Below are positions 28,821 through 37,898 of a stretch of DNA of 64,000 nucleotides, one piece after another (positions within the stretch are counted from its first letter, which is position 1; each line of letters begins with the position of its first letter). A model generated the notes under the pieces. It saw only the letters and a program-made list of their open reading frames with translations. It did no database searches and was not told where the DNA came from. A program made the position numbers and the translations under genes. The DNA comes from an uncultured Bacteroidota bacterium (GTDB lineage: Bacteria > Bacteroidota > Bacteroidia > Flavobacteriales > TMED113), in contig CABYOB010000002.1 of the NCBI GenBank assembly GCA_902520385.1, positions 1 through 64,000 of the forward strand. The letters are read 5' to 3'.

Positions 28821-29739
28821 ATTGCATATTGCTTAATTTATTTACTTCTGCAACTCTCATTTTTGCACTTCTAGATCTATTATTTGAATTCATTTCCTCA
28901 GATGAAGGAAGTATAGGTTTTTTATTTATTAAAGTAAATGGATGGAATTGATTGCCGAAAAAATCTTTTTTAACAAATGCTTCAAAGTGACCATACTTCA
29001 TAAATGTCTTAACAATTCTATCCTCAATTGAATGGTATGAAATAACAACCAATCGGCCACTTGGATTTAATAAATTTAAAGATGCTTTTAACAAGTCTTT
29101 AAGGGCATTTAACTCATCATTAACTTCTATTCTTATTGCTTGAAAAATTCTAGCAAAAAATTGATTTTTTTTAGGAACATAAAAGCAACCTTCAAAAATG
29201 TTTAATATATCATTCGAATTTTGAATATCTTTTTTCCTTCTATAGGAGACTATTCTTTCTGCTAACTTCTTACTATTATTAAAGTCTGCATGTTCTTTTA
29301 AAATTCTACTTAAATTTTCCTTGTCATATTCGTTTAAAACCTCTAATGCTGATAATGATGATGATTGATTCATTCTCATATCTAATTCAAGATCTGAATT
29401 AAAAGAAAAACCTCTTTTAGTATTAATCTGAAATGAAGAAACTCCTAGGTCAGCTATTATTCCATCAATTTTGTTTATACTAATGGATGTTAAACAATTT
29501 TTTAAATACCTGAAATTTGTGTTCATAACTATAATTCTTTCATCTAATATTTTATTTTCTAAAATCGCTTGTTTGTCTTGGTCAAAAACAATTAACTTTC
29601 CGTTTTTATTTAATTTTTTTAAAATCTCCTTAGAATGACCTCCACCTCCAAATGTAACATCTACATAAACTCCATCTTTTTTAATTTTTAAAGCCGAAAC
29701 AGATTCTGAAAGCAGTACGGGATTATGAAATTCATTCAT
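28807..29739 (-). CDS. rsmH: 16S rRNA m4C1402 methyltransferase RsmH (MraW)
   Basis: 310 residues from the ATG giving MNEFHNPVLLSESVSAL, which matches the family start; the longer GTG form adds seven unsupported residues. The SAM-binding motif is VDVTFGGGGHSKEIL, followed by DGIIADLGVSSFQ and the C-terminal VISYHSIEDRIVK. It methylates C1402 of 16S rRNA and, though not a division protein, is nearly always the second gene of the dcw cluster. It overlaps mraZ by 8 nt. Confidence 0.95.
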   Translation of the reverse strand: MNEFHNPVLLSESVSALKIKKDGVYVDVTFGGGGHSKEILKKLNKNGKLIVFDQDKQAILENKILDERIIVMNTNFRYLKNCLTSISINKIDGIIADLGVSSFQINTKRGFSFNSDLELDMRMNQSSSLSALEVLNEYDKENLSRILKEHADFNNSKKLAERIVSYRRKKDIQNSNDILNIFEGCFYVPKKNQFFARIFQAIRIEVNDELNALKDLLKASLNLLNPSGRLVVISYHSIEDRIVKTFMKYGHFEAFVKKDFFGNQFHPFTLINKKPILPSSEEMNSNNRSRSAKMRVAEVNKLSNMQFDDV

Positions 29740-30202
29740 TCTGATTATTATTAATTTCACCCATAACTTCCTCTGCCATCCTAGAAAAATCTGACTCTTT
29801 TTCTTTTATTGTTTTTTCATATAGAGATTTATTCCATAACTCTATCATATTTCCCGAACTAGATAAAACTATATTACTTTCTATATTAGCATATTGTTTT
29901 AAATCCTTTGGAATTAATAGCCTACCTGTTGAATCCAAATCAATTAATTTTACTCCAGCCGTAAACATCCTAATAAAGTCATTGTTTTTTTTAACAAATC
30001 TGTTTAATCTGTTAATATCTTTTACAACCGAATTCCATGAGTCAATTGTAAATAACTCCAGACAATTATGAAACACGCTTCTTTTTAATATAAAAGAGCT
30101 TGTTAACGCAGATCCTAGTTGTTTTTTTAATTGTACCGGAATCATCATTCTAGCCTTAGAGTCCACCTTACATTCATAAACTCCAATTAGATACCCTGAC
30201 AT
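29732..30202 (-). CDS. mraZ: Transcriptional regulator MraZ
   Basis: 156 residues from the ATG giving MSGYLIGVYECKVDSKARM; a GTG five codons upstream is rejected. Two SpoVT/AbrB-like halves each carry the typical pattern (KVDSKARMMIPVQLKKQ and LDSTGRLLIPKDLKQ). MraZ forms a ring-shaped oligomer and represses its own dcw operon by binding repeated TGG-type boxes, and such boxes are visible 53-78 nt upstream of this start. It is the first gene of the 13-gene division cluster. Confidence 0.95.
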   Translation of the reverse strand: MSGYLIGVYECKVDSKARMMIPVQLKKQLGSALTSSFILKRSVFHNCLELFTIDSWNSVVKDINRLNRFVKKNNDFIRMFTAGVKLIDLDSTGRLLIPKDLKQYANIESNIVLSSSGNMIELWNKSLYEKTIKEKESDFSRMAEEVMGEINNNQNE

Positions 30203-30254
30203 GACTTGTTTTTCCACTTTATAAATTAAATAAGGTTAAAACTAGCCATTATAT

Positions 30255-30280
30255 ACCACTTTTTCCCACCTTTCTCCACC
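30255..30280 (-). promoter_or_regulatory. Probable MraZ operator: three GTGG boxes at 10-bp spacing
   Basis: On the minus strand GGTGGA (30275-30280), GGTGGG (30265-30270) and AGTGGT (30255-30260) lie exactly 10 bp apart, separated by A-rich steps. This is the direct-repeat pattern described for MraZ sites (TGGGN with 5-nt spacers). A further AAAGTGG lies nearer the start, 10-16 nt before the ATG. Confidence 0.65.
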
Positions 30281-30401
30281 AATTTTTGTCAACATAATAT
30301 CAACAATTAATCAACAATTGGCTTTTATTTTGTTAATAAGTATGCGGTTATTAGATTAAATATTTGTCTGAATTGAAATTAAAAGTAGACCATAAAATGT
30401 T

Positions 30402-30409
30402 TAAATTTG
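30402..30409 (+). promoter_or_regulatory. Candidate -7 element before the alpha/beta hydrolase gene
   Basis: TAAATTTG matches TAnnTTTG, 13 nt before the ATG. No -33 element at proper spacing is visible, so the assignment is weak. Confidence 0.25.
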
Positions 30410-30422
30410 AAAAAATGCGAAA

Positions 30423-31203
30423 ATGAAATCGGAAATTATTGCCAAAAATAACTTTAAATACATTGATGAGGGTCAAGGTCAAGTCATTATTTTATTACAT
30501 GGATTAATGGGTAGCCTAAGTAATTTCAAAAGCTGTATAGAAGAGCTTCCAAAAAGAGGATATAGAATAATCATGCCCCTACTGCCTATTTATGAACTAC
30601 CATTATTAAAAACCAGCGCAAAAGAATTAAGTGTTTTTTTAAATAAATTCATCATAGCCCTGGAGCTAAATAATGTTTATTTGTTAGGCAATTCTCTTGG
30701 GGGTCATATTGGACTTATTTATACAATTAACTTTCAAGAAAAAATAAAAGGATTAATACTAACAGGTAGTTCCGGTTTATATGAAAATGCCCTAGGAGGC
30801 TCTTTTCCTAAAAGAGGCGACTACAATTATATAAAAAATAAAACTGAAGAAGTTTTTTATGACCCAAAGTGTGCAACAAAGTCATTAGTAGATGAGATAT
30901 ATGACACTGTAAATAATCGCAAGAAATTAATTAAAATATTAGCAATGGCAAAATCAGCAATAAGGCATAATATGAAAAATGAACTCTCAAAAATTCAAAT
31001 CCCGACTTGTATAATATGGGGTGAAAATGATACGGTGACCCCCCCCGCAAGTAGCCAAAGAGTTTCATAAACTCATCTCATCATCAAATATTTTCTGGAT
31101 TAAAAAATGTGGTCACGCCGCAATGATGGAACAACCTAAAGCTTTTAATAAAATTCTTATTAATTGGCTTCAAAATATAGAAAATGAAAATCTCAAAAGT
31201 TAA
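30423..31203 (+). pseudogene. Alpha/beta hydrolase gene interrupted by a frameshift in a C8 run
   Basis: The first frame gives 215 residues and stops at 31070. It contains the oxyanion-hole region LLHGLMGS, the nucleophile elbow GNSLGG and the acid region WGENDTVTPP. Directly after the run of eight C (31039-31046) the reading frame is lost; in the next frame 52 further codons continue the family (QVAKEFHKL, then CGHAAMMEQP with the catalytic histidine) to the stop at 31201-31203. Removing one C would give an intact protein of about 260 residues with a complete Ser-Asp-His triad. The real end overlaps engB by 20 nt. A sequencing error, a true mutation or phase variation are all possible. Confidence 0.85.
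31039..31046 (+). repeat. Homopolymer C8 at the frameshift point
   Basis: Eight consecutive C in a genome with very low G+C content; seven would keep the hydrolase gene in frame. Such tracts are prone to slippage in replication and in sequencing. Confidence 0.9.
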
Positions 31204-31783
31204 ATTTATTACAAGTTCTGCCTCTTTTGAAGAAACAAAAAGAATTGAACCAAAACCTGAGTATGCTTTTATAGGCAGGTCTAATGTTGGCAAATCATCT
31301 CTTATAAATATGCTAACTAATAGCTCTTTAGCTAAAACTTCATCTACACCTGGAAAAACCCAGTTAATTAATCATTTTTTAGTAAATGAAAAATGGTATC
31401 TAGTAGACTTACCAGGATATGGGTATGCTAAAACATCCAAAACAAAAAGAGAGAAATTTAATGTTTTTACTAAAAAATACCTGACGAGTAGTATTACATT
31501 AAGATGTATTTTTTTGTTAATTGATATTCGAATAAAGCCACAAAAAATTGATATTGAATTCATGAACTGGTTGGGAAAAAGTAACCTTCCCTTTATTCGA
31601 TTATATTCTAAAATAGATAAACTAAATAATGAGAAAATTAACCATTCATTAGAAATCCAGAATTCAGAACTACTTAAATATTGGGAAACTCCTCCTCCCT
31701 ATATACTTTCATCTTCTAAAAAGAAGATCGGGGGAGAAGAAGTGTTATTAAAAATTAAAGACTTAAATAATTTAACTCTTTAG
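31184..31783 (+). CDS. engB: Ribosome biogenesis GTP-binding protein EngB/YsxC
   Basis: 199 residues, the usual length. GTPase motifs are G1 GRSNVGKSSL, G3 DLPGYGYA, a G4 variant YSKIDK and G5 near SSSKK. EngB is a cytoplasmic GTPase needed for assembly of the large ribosomal subunit. It overlaps the frameshifted hydrolase at its start and converges on gldC with a 12-nt overlap at its end. Confidence 0.95.
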   Translation: MKISKVKFITSSASFEETKRIEPKPEYAFIGRSNVGKSSLINMLTNSSLAKTSSTPGKTQLINHFLVNEKWYLVDLPGYGYAKTSKTKREKFNVFTKKYLTSSITLRCIFLLIDIRIKPQKIDIEFMNWLGKSNLPFIRLYSKIDKLNNEKINHSLEIQNSELLKYWETPPPYILSSSKKKIGGEEVLLKIKDLNNLTL

Positions 31784-32104
31784 CACCTCTGCCATTTTTC
31801 CAAATTTCTTTGAAAAAACCTTCATTGCCTGGACTAAATTTTCATCCCCAGTAGATCTCTCAAGAATATTAGACATTTTTAACAAATTTTGAAATACAAA
31901 AAACTTCATCTCTTCCATTGTCATATCTTTATTCCACAAATCAATGTTAAATGTGTTTTTTGTTTCTGTATCCCAAAATGACAAAAGAAATGCTTGTGCA
32001 TTTGCTTGATGATTATTATCAGTTGCCTTCCAAGAAATTTTTTCTGGAATGTTATTCTCATTTAATAAAATTTGTATATCAATATTTGCTTTTCTTTGTT
32101 TCAT
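31772..32104 (-). CDS. gldC: Gliding motility protein GldC
   Basis: 110 residues with no signal or membrane segment. Family features visible are the start with an IDIQILLNENNIPEKISW strand, then FLLSFWD, FNIDLWNKDMTMEEMKFF and a helical end. GldC is a small protein found with GldB in gliding Flavobacteria; it is thought to help GldB, and its biochemical role is unclear. It directly follows gldB (3-nt gap), the arrangement known from Flavobacterium johnsoniae. Confidence 0.9.
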   Translation of the reverse strand: MKQRKANIDIQILLNENNIPEKISWKATDNNHQANAQAFLLSFWDTETKNTFNIDLWNKDMTMEEMKFFVFQNLLKMSNILERSTGDENLVQAMKVFSKKFGKMAEVLKS

Positions 32105-32107
32105 TTT

Positions 32108-33127
32108 TTAAGGCTTATAATTTGATTTATTTAATATCTCTAAATAATTAGTTTCTTTTAAAATATCCTGAAGAGTTACTTGGTTATTATTATAATATGA
32201 CCTAAGCATTTGCCAACCTATCCAAACACCAAATCTGCCCGGAGTTCCTAACTGAGTAGTTTTAGTGGGCTGAATAAAATGTTGCTTTAAAATTGATTCT
32301 CCAGAAAAAAGGAATTTGTTTTCTAAAATATATTTCCAAACGGATGCCACATTTTGATTAAAAAAATCTATATCGTTTTGAGTTGATCCGAAAATTATAT
32401 TATCTGATTCCAGAGGGAGCATTAGCTCTGCAAAAAAATATGGCTTAGCCTCATTAATCATAGCTGTCAGTAATTCAGAATTATTTTTGTTGCGTTTTGA
32501 ATAAAAAGACCCTATTGAATTAAAAATCATAGAAGGGATATATTTTTTTTGATATCTTTCAGCCAAATAATCTGGAATAGGCTGAGCCCTATTAGTATAA
32601 AAAATATGACTTTTACCCAAAAACCACTGAAGCTGAATTAAAATTATATTTTTTTCATAATCAAATGCTATTGGATTAAACGGTGGTGAAAACGTGTCGA
32701 CCACGTCATCATCTATCATAGTAATAATATTAGGATTTGAATTTTGGAAATAATTTTCTAAAACACAAAATCCTTTATTAATATCTATAGATAGCATATC
32801 TATATCATTAAATTTCACATAAACTGAATCAAAAATTATATTATAATTATAATCTAATGCAATCTCTTTAAAAAATGTCTTTAAGGTATCATGAAAAAAA
32901 TATGGATAATCTTTATTTAGAGAATTCACTATTGAATCTAAGTTACTTTCATCCTGCTCAAACAAATTTAATTCTGATCTAAAGACATCTTGACTTCTAT
33001 TACATTGACTTAATTTTTTTTTATTTTTATATTTTTCTTTTTTTAATTTTTCTTTTTTGCTACAAGAAGCCAAAAAAACTAGCCAAATTGAAAAAAAAAT
33101 TACTAAGTACTTGTTCATTTTATTCAT
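32108..33127 (-). CDS. gldB: Gliding motility lipoprotein GldB
   Basis: 339 residues. A lipoprotein signal ends in the lipobox FLASC, followed by a lysine-rich stretch. The rest matches the general GldB pattern, including VWKYILENKFLFSGE and GRFGVWIGWQMLRSYY near the end. GldB is required for gliding and for the T9SS-linked machinery in Flavobacterium. It forms a two-gene unit with gldC and diverges from the barrel gene after 38 nt. An in-frame ATG three codons in is an alternative start. Confidence 0.88.
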   Translation of the reverse strand: MNKMNKYLVIFFSIWLVFLASCSKKEKLKKEKYKNKKKLSQCNRSQDVFRSELNLFEQDESNLDSIVNSLNKDYPYFFHDTLKTFFKEIALDYNYNIIFDSVYVKFNDIDMLSIDINKGFCVLENYFQNSNPNIITMIDDDVVDTFSPPFNPIAFDYEKNIILIQLQWFLGKSHIFYTNRAQPIPDYLAERYQKKYIPSMIFNSIGSFYSKRNKNNSELLTAMINEAKPYFFAELMLPLESDNIIFGSTQNDIDFFNQNVASVWKYILENKFLFSGESILKQHFIQPTKTTQLGTPGRFGVWIGWQMLRSYYNNNQVTLQDILKETNYLEILNKSNYKP

Positions 33128-33165
33128 TCTAAAGATTAAATTTATAATTAAAATTCAATTCAACT

Positions 33166-33759
33166 ATGAAAAAACTATTTTTTACAATATTACTATTGTG
33201 CCCTTTGACTATTATTTTCTCTCAAAATTTAAAAATGGGGCTTTATATTTCCCCAACGATCAATTCAATTAACACCAATGATTTCGGACAAGAGCAACGA
33301 AAAGCTGGTTTTAATTACGGATATAGTATTGAATACCAAATAACAGAAAACCACTCTTTACAATCTGGATTTGAAATTTCAAAAAAAAGTGGTCAAATTG
33401 AAACAATAAATTACAAATCTCATTACTTAGAAATACCTTTAAAAGTGAAAATGAAATCACGACCCTTTGGGTACTTAACATACTTTGCAAAAACAGGGCC
33501 TTCTCTAGGTATTAAATTAAGAGACAATGCAGAGGGAAGTAATGAAATTTCAGTTAACGATTTAAGTGATGCAAAAACTTTCATGCTGATGCTAAACATT
33601 TCCATCGGGACAGAGTATTCTTTAAAACAAGAATCCACTATATATGCAGAGCTTTTTATTAAGAACGGAATAACTCAAGGGTGGAATAACACCAATAATA
33701 TTTCTTATGAAACTTTTCTTATGAACCAATTTGGATTAAGCTTAGGATTTCTTTTTTAA
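33166..33759 (+). CDS. Outer-membrane beta-barrel protein
   Basis: 197 residues with a signal peptide (MKKLFFTILLLCPLTIIFS). The mature part starts QNLKMGLYISPTIN and alternates in the pattern of an eight-stranded barrel (PorT/OmpW-like size), ending in the aromatic-terminated strand LGLSLGFLF. The function is unknown; PorT-like proteins assist T9SS, but I cannot assign it to that group from the sequence. It lies between gldB (divergent) and nadE (10 nt downstream). Confidence 0.75.
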   Translation: MKKLFFTILLLCPLTIIFSQNLKMGLYISPTINSINTNDFGQEQRKAGFNYGYSIEYQITENHSLQSGFEISKKSGQIETINYKSHYLEIPLKVKMKSRPFGYLTYFAKTGPSLGIKLRDNAEGSNEISVNDLSDAKTFMLMLNISIGTEYSLKQESTIYAELFIKNGITQGWNNTNNISYETFLMNQFGLSLGFLF

Positions 33760-33769
33760 ATCTTGTGAA

Positions 33770-34528
33770 ATGAACTCTAAATCAACAACAATATATATTA
33801 TTAATTGGATTAAAAATTACTGTTCCAGTAATAATATTTCATGCTTAGTTATTGGTGTTTCAGGCGGTATAGATTCTGCGTTAACCTCTACTTTATGTGC
33901 TGAAACAAAAATAAAAACCTTTGTGGTTTCTATGCCAATACACCAAAACGAAAGACAACTAATCTTAGCTGAAAAACATATTAAATGGCTTAAAAAGAAC
34001 TATTCCAATGTTAAAAGTATTGTTGTAAACCTAAGTAACGTATTTGATACTTTCAAAAATACTATTCCAAAAAACGTAACAAACAATTTAGGCCTTGCTA
34101 ATTCAAGAGCTAGATTAAGAATGACAACATTATATCAAATTGCAAGCTCCAAAAATGGAATTGTGGTTGGAACTGGAAACAAAATAGAAGATTTTTGTAT
34201 AGGCTTTTTTACAAAATATGGTGATGGGGGAGTAGACATAAACCCTATAGGAGATTTATTAAAGTCTGAAGTTTATACTTTAGCTAAGTATTTGAAAATA
34301 ATTAATGAAATCCAAATTGCAAAACCAACTGATGGATTATGGAACGACAACCGAACTGACCAAGATCAGATAGGTGCTACATATGAAGAAATTGAATGGG
34401 CAATGAACAATTTAAATAAAAAAAATTTAAACAAAAAAGAAAAAAAAATTGTTGAATTATATAAAAAACATAATAAGCAAAATAGTCATAAAATGAATTC
34501 AATACCAATTTGTATTATTCCAAAATAA
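33770..34528 (+). CDS. nadE: NAD synthetase, ammonia-dependent type
   Basis: 252 residues. The ATP-pyrophosphatase loop is GVSGGIDSALTSTLC; VGTGNKIEDFCIGFFTKYGDGGVDINPIGDLLKSEVY is split over the active-site region, and KPTDGLW.DNRTDQDQIGATY closes it. No glutaminase domain precedes it, so free ammonia is the nitrogen donor. It converts nicotinic acid adenine dinucleotide to NAD. The N-terminus is typical; the end converges with the ferredoxin gene after 11 nt. Confidence 0.93.
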   Translation: MNSKSTTIYIINWIKNYCSSNNISCLVIGVSGGIDSALTSTLCAETKIKTFVVSMPIHQNERQLILAEKHIKWLKKNYSNVKSIVVNLSNVFDTFKNTIPKNVTNNLGLANSRARLRMTTLYQIASSKNGIVVGTGNKIEDFCIGFFTKYGDGGVDINPIGDLLKSEVYTLAKYLKIINEIQIAKPTDGLWNDNRTDQDQIGATYEEIEWAMNNLNKKNLNKKEKKIVELYKKHNKQNSHKMNSIPICIIPK

Positions 34529-34539
34529 AATCATATAGC

Positions 34540-34860
34540 CTAATCCGGAGAAGCAATTTTTACTGTAATATTATCTATTGATTCTTCAATTTGTATTTGA
34601 CAAGCCAATCTACTTCTTTCTTCATCAACTGAAAATAACTGATCTAACATTGCTAATTCATCATCTTTTTGCTCAGAAATTTCATGTTTTGACTCAACAT
34701 AACAATGGCATGTTGCACAAAGAGCCATGCCTCCACATGCACCCTCAACTAAATCATGAGACCTTAATACGTCCATTAAATTTAAACCCATTTCAAGAGG
34801 AGTTATTAATTTGTGTTTTTTTCCTGACTCATCTATAACATTAATTGTAATATCTTTCAT
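34540..34860 (-). CDS. 2Fe-2S ferredoxin (adrenodoxin type)
   Basis: 106 residues. The cluster-binding cysteines lie in GACGGMALCATCHC plus a later LACQIQ, the arrangement of vertebrate-type (adrenodoxin/putidaredoxin) ferredoxins. It probably receives electrons from the NADPH reductase encoded 1 nt upstream and supplies Fe-S cluster assembly or other redox enzymes. It is the last gene of a six-gene minus-strand operon. Confidence 0.92.
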   Translation of the reverse strand: MKDITINVIDESGKKHKLITPLEMGLNLMDVLRSHDLVEGACGGMALCATCHCYVESKHEISEQKDDELAMLDQLFSVDEERSRLACQIQIEESIDNITVKIASPD

Positions 34861-34861
34861 T

Positions 34862-35866
34862 TTAAAAACCTTTTATGCCCCCTAAAACCGTTGTATACTT
34901 AAATGAAGATTTTTGATTAGGAAAAACTCGCTTAAAGGCAGATTGAGCCATTAACGCTCCTTCATGAAATCCACATAAAATTAATTTTAACTTTCCTGGG
35001 TATGTGTTTACATCACCAATAGCATAGACCCCCTCAATGTTGGTGCTATAATCAAAAGTGTTAACTGAAATTGCATTTTTTTCTAAATTTAATCCCCAAT
35101 CTTTTATTGGCCCTAATTTTGGAACTAAACCAAATAAAGGAAACCAAAAATCTGTTTTTATAGAAAGGTTTTCATTATTTTTATTTTTTATCATTACCTC
35201 TCTTAATTCACCGTCACCTTCTAACTGACAAACCTCAGAATCTGTTATTAAATTAATTTTTCCTTTTTTTGCCAGTTCATTAATACTCTCCACAGAATCT
35301 AGATGTCCTCTAAATGAACTCCTTCTATGTACTAAAGTTACTGTCTTAGCTTTTTTTGCAAAATAAATGGCCCAGTCTAAAGCTGAGTCCCCACCCCCTG
35401 ATATAATTATTTCCTTTCCATGATAAAGGTCTGGGTCTTTAATAATATACTCTATGCCTTTACCTTCAAAGTCAGAAATATTGTCAATTAATGGTTTTCT
35501 CGGCTCAAAACACCCTAGTCCCCCTGCAATAACTACAACTGGTGCCTTATGCTTAGTTCCTTTATTCGTGATTACAATAAAGTCATCCCCATTTTTTTCT
35601 AAATACTCTGCTCTCTCACCTAAAGTAAAGCCTGGTTTAAATGGTTTTATTTGTTGCATTAAATTCTCTACTAAATCTTCAGCTAAAACCTCAGGATATG
35701 CGGGTATATCATAAATTGGCTTTTTAGGATATATTTCTGAACATTGCCCTCCAGGGATTGGAAGAGAATCTATGAGATGGCATTTCATTTTTAATAATCC
35801 GGCTTCAAAAACTGCAAATAATCCACATGGCCCTGAACCTATAATTATAATGTCTGTTTTTATCAT
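34862..35866 (-). CDS. Ferredoxin/flavodoxin--NADP+ reductase (thioredoxin-reductase-like type)
   Basis: 334 residues. The FAD site is DIIIIGSGPCGLFAVFEAG with PGGQCSEIYPKKPIYDIP, and the NADPH site is IISGGGDSALDWA followed by VHRRSSFRG. The C-terminal FAD motif is GVYAIGDVNTYPGKLKLI. It lacks the CxxC of thioredoxin reductase, which points to the ferredoxin reductase class. It overlaps nfu by 4 nt (ATGA) and precedes the ferredoxin gene, its likely partner. Confidence 0.92.
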   Translation of the reverse strand: MIKTDIIIIGSGPCGLFAVFEAGLLKMKCHLIDSLPIPGGQCSEIYPKKPIYDIPAYPEVLAEDLVENLMQQIKPFKPGFTLGERAEYLEKNGDDFIVITNKGTKHKAPVVVIAGGLGCFEPRKPLIDNISDFEGKGIEYIIKDPDLYHGKEIIISGGGDSALDWAIYFAKKAKTVTLVHRRSSFRGHLDSVESINELAKKGKINLITDSEVCQLEGDGELREVMIKNKNNENLSIKTDFWFPLFGLVPKLGPIKDWGLNLEKNAISVNTFDYSTNIEGVYAIGDVNTYPGKLKLILCGFHEGALMAQSAFKRVFPNQKSSFKYTTVLGGIKGF

Positions 35867-36099
35867 ATAGATTTTATTTTTTTTATTTCTGGGGCATGTT
35901 TTTTGATAGACTCTTCTATTCCATTTGTTAAAGTCATTTGATTAACCTCACATGTTCTACAAGCCCCCTCTAATCTAACTACTAACTCAAAATCAGATGT
36001 AACCTTAATAAAGGTAACATCACCCCCGTCTTCATTTAAAAATGGTCTTATTTCATCTAGACCTTTATTAATTCTTTCAAATAAATTTAACTCACTCAT
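35863..36099 (-). CDS. NifU C-terminal-domain (Nfu) Fe-S protein
   Basis: 78 residues consisting only of the Nfu domain: INKGLDEIRPFLNEDGGDV and CRTCEVNQMTLTNGIE. The CxxC binds a labile cluster that Nfu passes on to client proteins. It lies 13 nt after mrp, another Fe-S carrier gene, and overlaps the reductase, so the operon reads as an Fe-S maturation unit. Confidence 0.92.
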   Translation of the reverse strand: MSELNLFERINKGLDEIRPFLNEDGGDVTFIKVTSDFELVVRLEGACRTCEVNQMTLTNGIEESIKKHAPEIKKIKSI

Positions 36100-36112
36100 A
36101 TTATAATAGTTG

Positions 36113-37225
36113 TTACGAACAACCCTTTGTATGGGTTATTTTTACCCTTTTTGTTTTATTCAAATTTTCGTTCCTTTCATTAGTTTTCTCAATAACCCGT
36201 TCCGCAAAATCTTTAAACATCTTTGATGTTTTATTACTTTGTAAAGCCGCTGGCCTTCCTACATCAGAAGATTCCCTAACACTTTCAATTAAAGGAAAGT
36301 TAGATAATAGTGGTATTTCTAAATCCTTACTAAGGTTTTCTCCACCCGCCTTACCAAATATATAATATTTTTTATTGGGATTATCCTCCGGAGAAAACCA
36401 AGACATGTTTTCAACCATGCCTATAACAGGAACATTAATGTTTTTCATTTTAAACATTGCTGCTGCTTTTTTTGCATCGATCAATGAAATAGGTTGTGGA
36501 GTAGTTACTATGATTGCTCCTGTTAAAGGTAGTGACTGAACTAATGTTAAATGAATATCTCCTGTCCCTGGTGGAAGGTCAATAATTAAGTAATCTAAAT
36601 CTCCCCAATTAGCTTGGTGAATCATTTGATTAAGAGCTTTACTGGCCATTGGCCCCCTCCATACTATTGCGTCAGATGGTTTTGAAAAAAATCCTATTGA
36701 TAATAATTTTACACCATAAGATACAACTGGCTCTATTAAAGATGAGCCTTTTATATTAGAAACCACTGGTTTTTCTTTTTCTACATCAAACATAATTGGC
36801 ATCGATGGCCCATAAATATCTGCATCAATAAGTCCAACATTTTTACCCAGCATACTTAATGAAACAGCTAAATTGCTAGAAACTGTAGATTTCCCAACAC
36901 CACCTTTTCCTGAAGCAATGGCAATAATGTTTTTTATTCCACTAATCGTTTTTTTAGATTTTTCACTACTAGCCTTACTATTATTAATAATAAAGTCAAT
37001 ATCTAATTTGCTCCCTGGTGATTTTTTTTGAATAAAATCATTGATTTGAAATTTTATTTTTTGTCTGAATTGTAAAGTAGGGTTTTTTATTAAAAATTGA
37101 ATTTTAATGTCTTTATCTTTTATTGAAAGGTTCTTTAAAACATCAAAATGAATTAAATTTTTATTTTCCCCAGGTATATTAATACCTTGTAAAATGTCTA
37201 AAATCTCTTTTTTTGTTAACGACAT
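36113..37225 (-). CDS. mrp: Mrp/ApbC-type Fe-S cluster carrier ATPase
   Basis: 370 residues. An N-terminal MIP18/DUF59-like domain (about 1-80) is followed by the deviant Walker A IAIASGKGGVGKSTVSSNLA, DADIYGPSMP and LDYLIIDLPPGTGD. The CxxC seen in many Mrp proteins is replaced (MSWFSPEDNPNKKYYIFG), as in other Bacteroidota forms. It is thought to store and transfer Fe-S clusters in an ATP-dependent way. It is 1 nt from trmB and 13 nt from nfu. Confidence 0.93.
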   Translation of the reverse strand: MSLTKKEILDILQGINIPGENKNLIHFDVLKNLSIKDKDIKIQFLIKNPTLQFRQKIKFQINDFIQKKSPGSKLDIDFIINNSKASSEKSKKTISGIKNIIAIASGKGGVGKSTVSSNLAVSLSMLGKNVGLIDADIYGPSMPIMFDVEKEKPVVSNIKGSSLIEPVVSYGVKLLSIGFFSKPSDAIVWRGPMASKALNQMIHQANWGDLDYLIIDLPPGTGDIHLTLVQSLPLTGAIIVTTPQPISLIDAKKAAAMFKMKNINVPVIGMVENMSWFSPEDNPNKKYYIFGKAGGENLSKDLEIPLLSNFPLIESVRESSDVGRPAALQSNKTSKMFKDFAERVIEKTNERNENLNKTKRVKITHTKGCS

Positions 37226-37226
37226 A

Positions 37227-37898
37227 TTAATTTATCTGAAAGCAAATATAAGTTATTGGTTTATTATTTTTTAGAAATTTCTTTTCATAAAAAGTTTGAA
37301 TTGATAGAAATTTATTTTTTTCAATTAAATAAGAATTATAAATGTCATGAGAACTTTCAATAATTTTAGCCTCTATTTTTTCTAAAACACCCAAAGTATA
37401 TCCATATAAAAATTGACTATCTGTTTTTAAATGCATCAACGAATCTTTTTTTAAAATACTTTTATACTTTGTCAACATATTAATAGCAGTAAGTCTTTTT
37501 TTTCTTCTTCTATATTTAATCTGAGGATCGGGGAAGGTTATCCATATTTCTGAGACCTCATTTTTGGAAAAACAAAAGGGCAAAAATTCTATCTGTGTTC
37601 TTAAAAATCTTACATTACTCAATTTATTATCTACTGCTAATTTCGCGCCCTTCCATATTCTAGAGCCTTTAATGTCAATGCCTATATAGTTTATATTAAG
37701 ATTAGATTTAGCTAAATTTACAGTGTACTCCCCCTTACCACAACCTAATTCTAAAACTATTGGGTTTGTGTTTTTAAACTCTTTATCCCAACTACCTTTT
37801 AATTTAAAATTATCCTTTAATAACAATTCTTTTTTAGGCTGTATAGTATTGTTAAATGTCTCTAATTCTTTGAATTTTTGTAGTTTGTTTTTAGCCAT
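37227..37898 (-). CDS. trmB: tRNA (guanine-N7)-methyltransferase TrmB
   Basis: 223 residues. The SAM-binding motif is VLELGCGKGEYTVNLA, followed by the family motif IWITFPDPQIKYRRRKKRLT that contacts tRNA. It makes m7G46 in the variable loop of tRNAs. It overlaps the upstream arsC-like gene by 8 nt and is followed by mrp. Length and motif order are as expected. Confidence 0.94.
   Translation of the reverse strand: MAKNKLQKFKELETFNNTIQPKKELLLKDNFKLKGSWDKEFKNTNPIVLELGCGKGEYTVNLAKSNLNINYIGIDIKGSRIWKGAKLAVDNKLSNVRFLRTQIEFLPFCFSKNEVSEIWITFPDPQIKYRRRKKRLTAINMLTKYKSILKKDSLMHLKTDSQFLYGYTLGVLEKIEAKIIESSHDIYNSYLIEKNKFLSIQTFYEKKFLKNNKPITYICFQIN

Noticed and set aside
15056..30202. Absence of murF and ddl from the division cluster
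   Set aside because: This is the common arrangement in the Bacteroidota and not a sign of loss.
30288..30293. TTGACA on the minus strand before mraZ considered as a -35 box
   Set aside because: The nearest TATAAT-like sequence is 33 nt away, and Bacteroidota primary promoters do not use the TTGACA/TATAAT pair.
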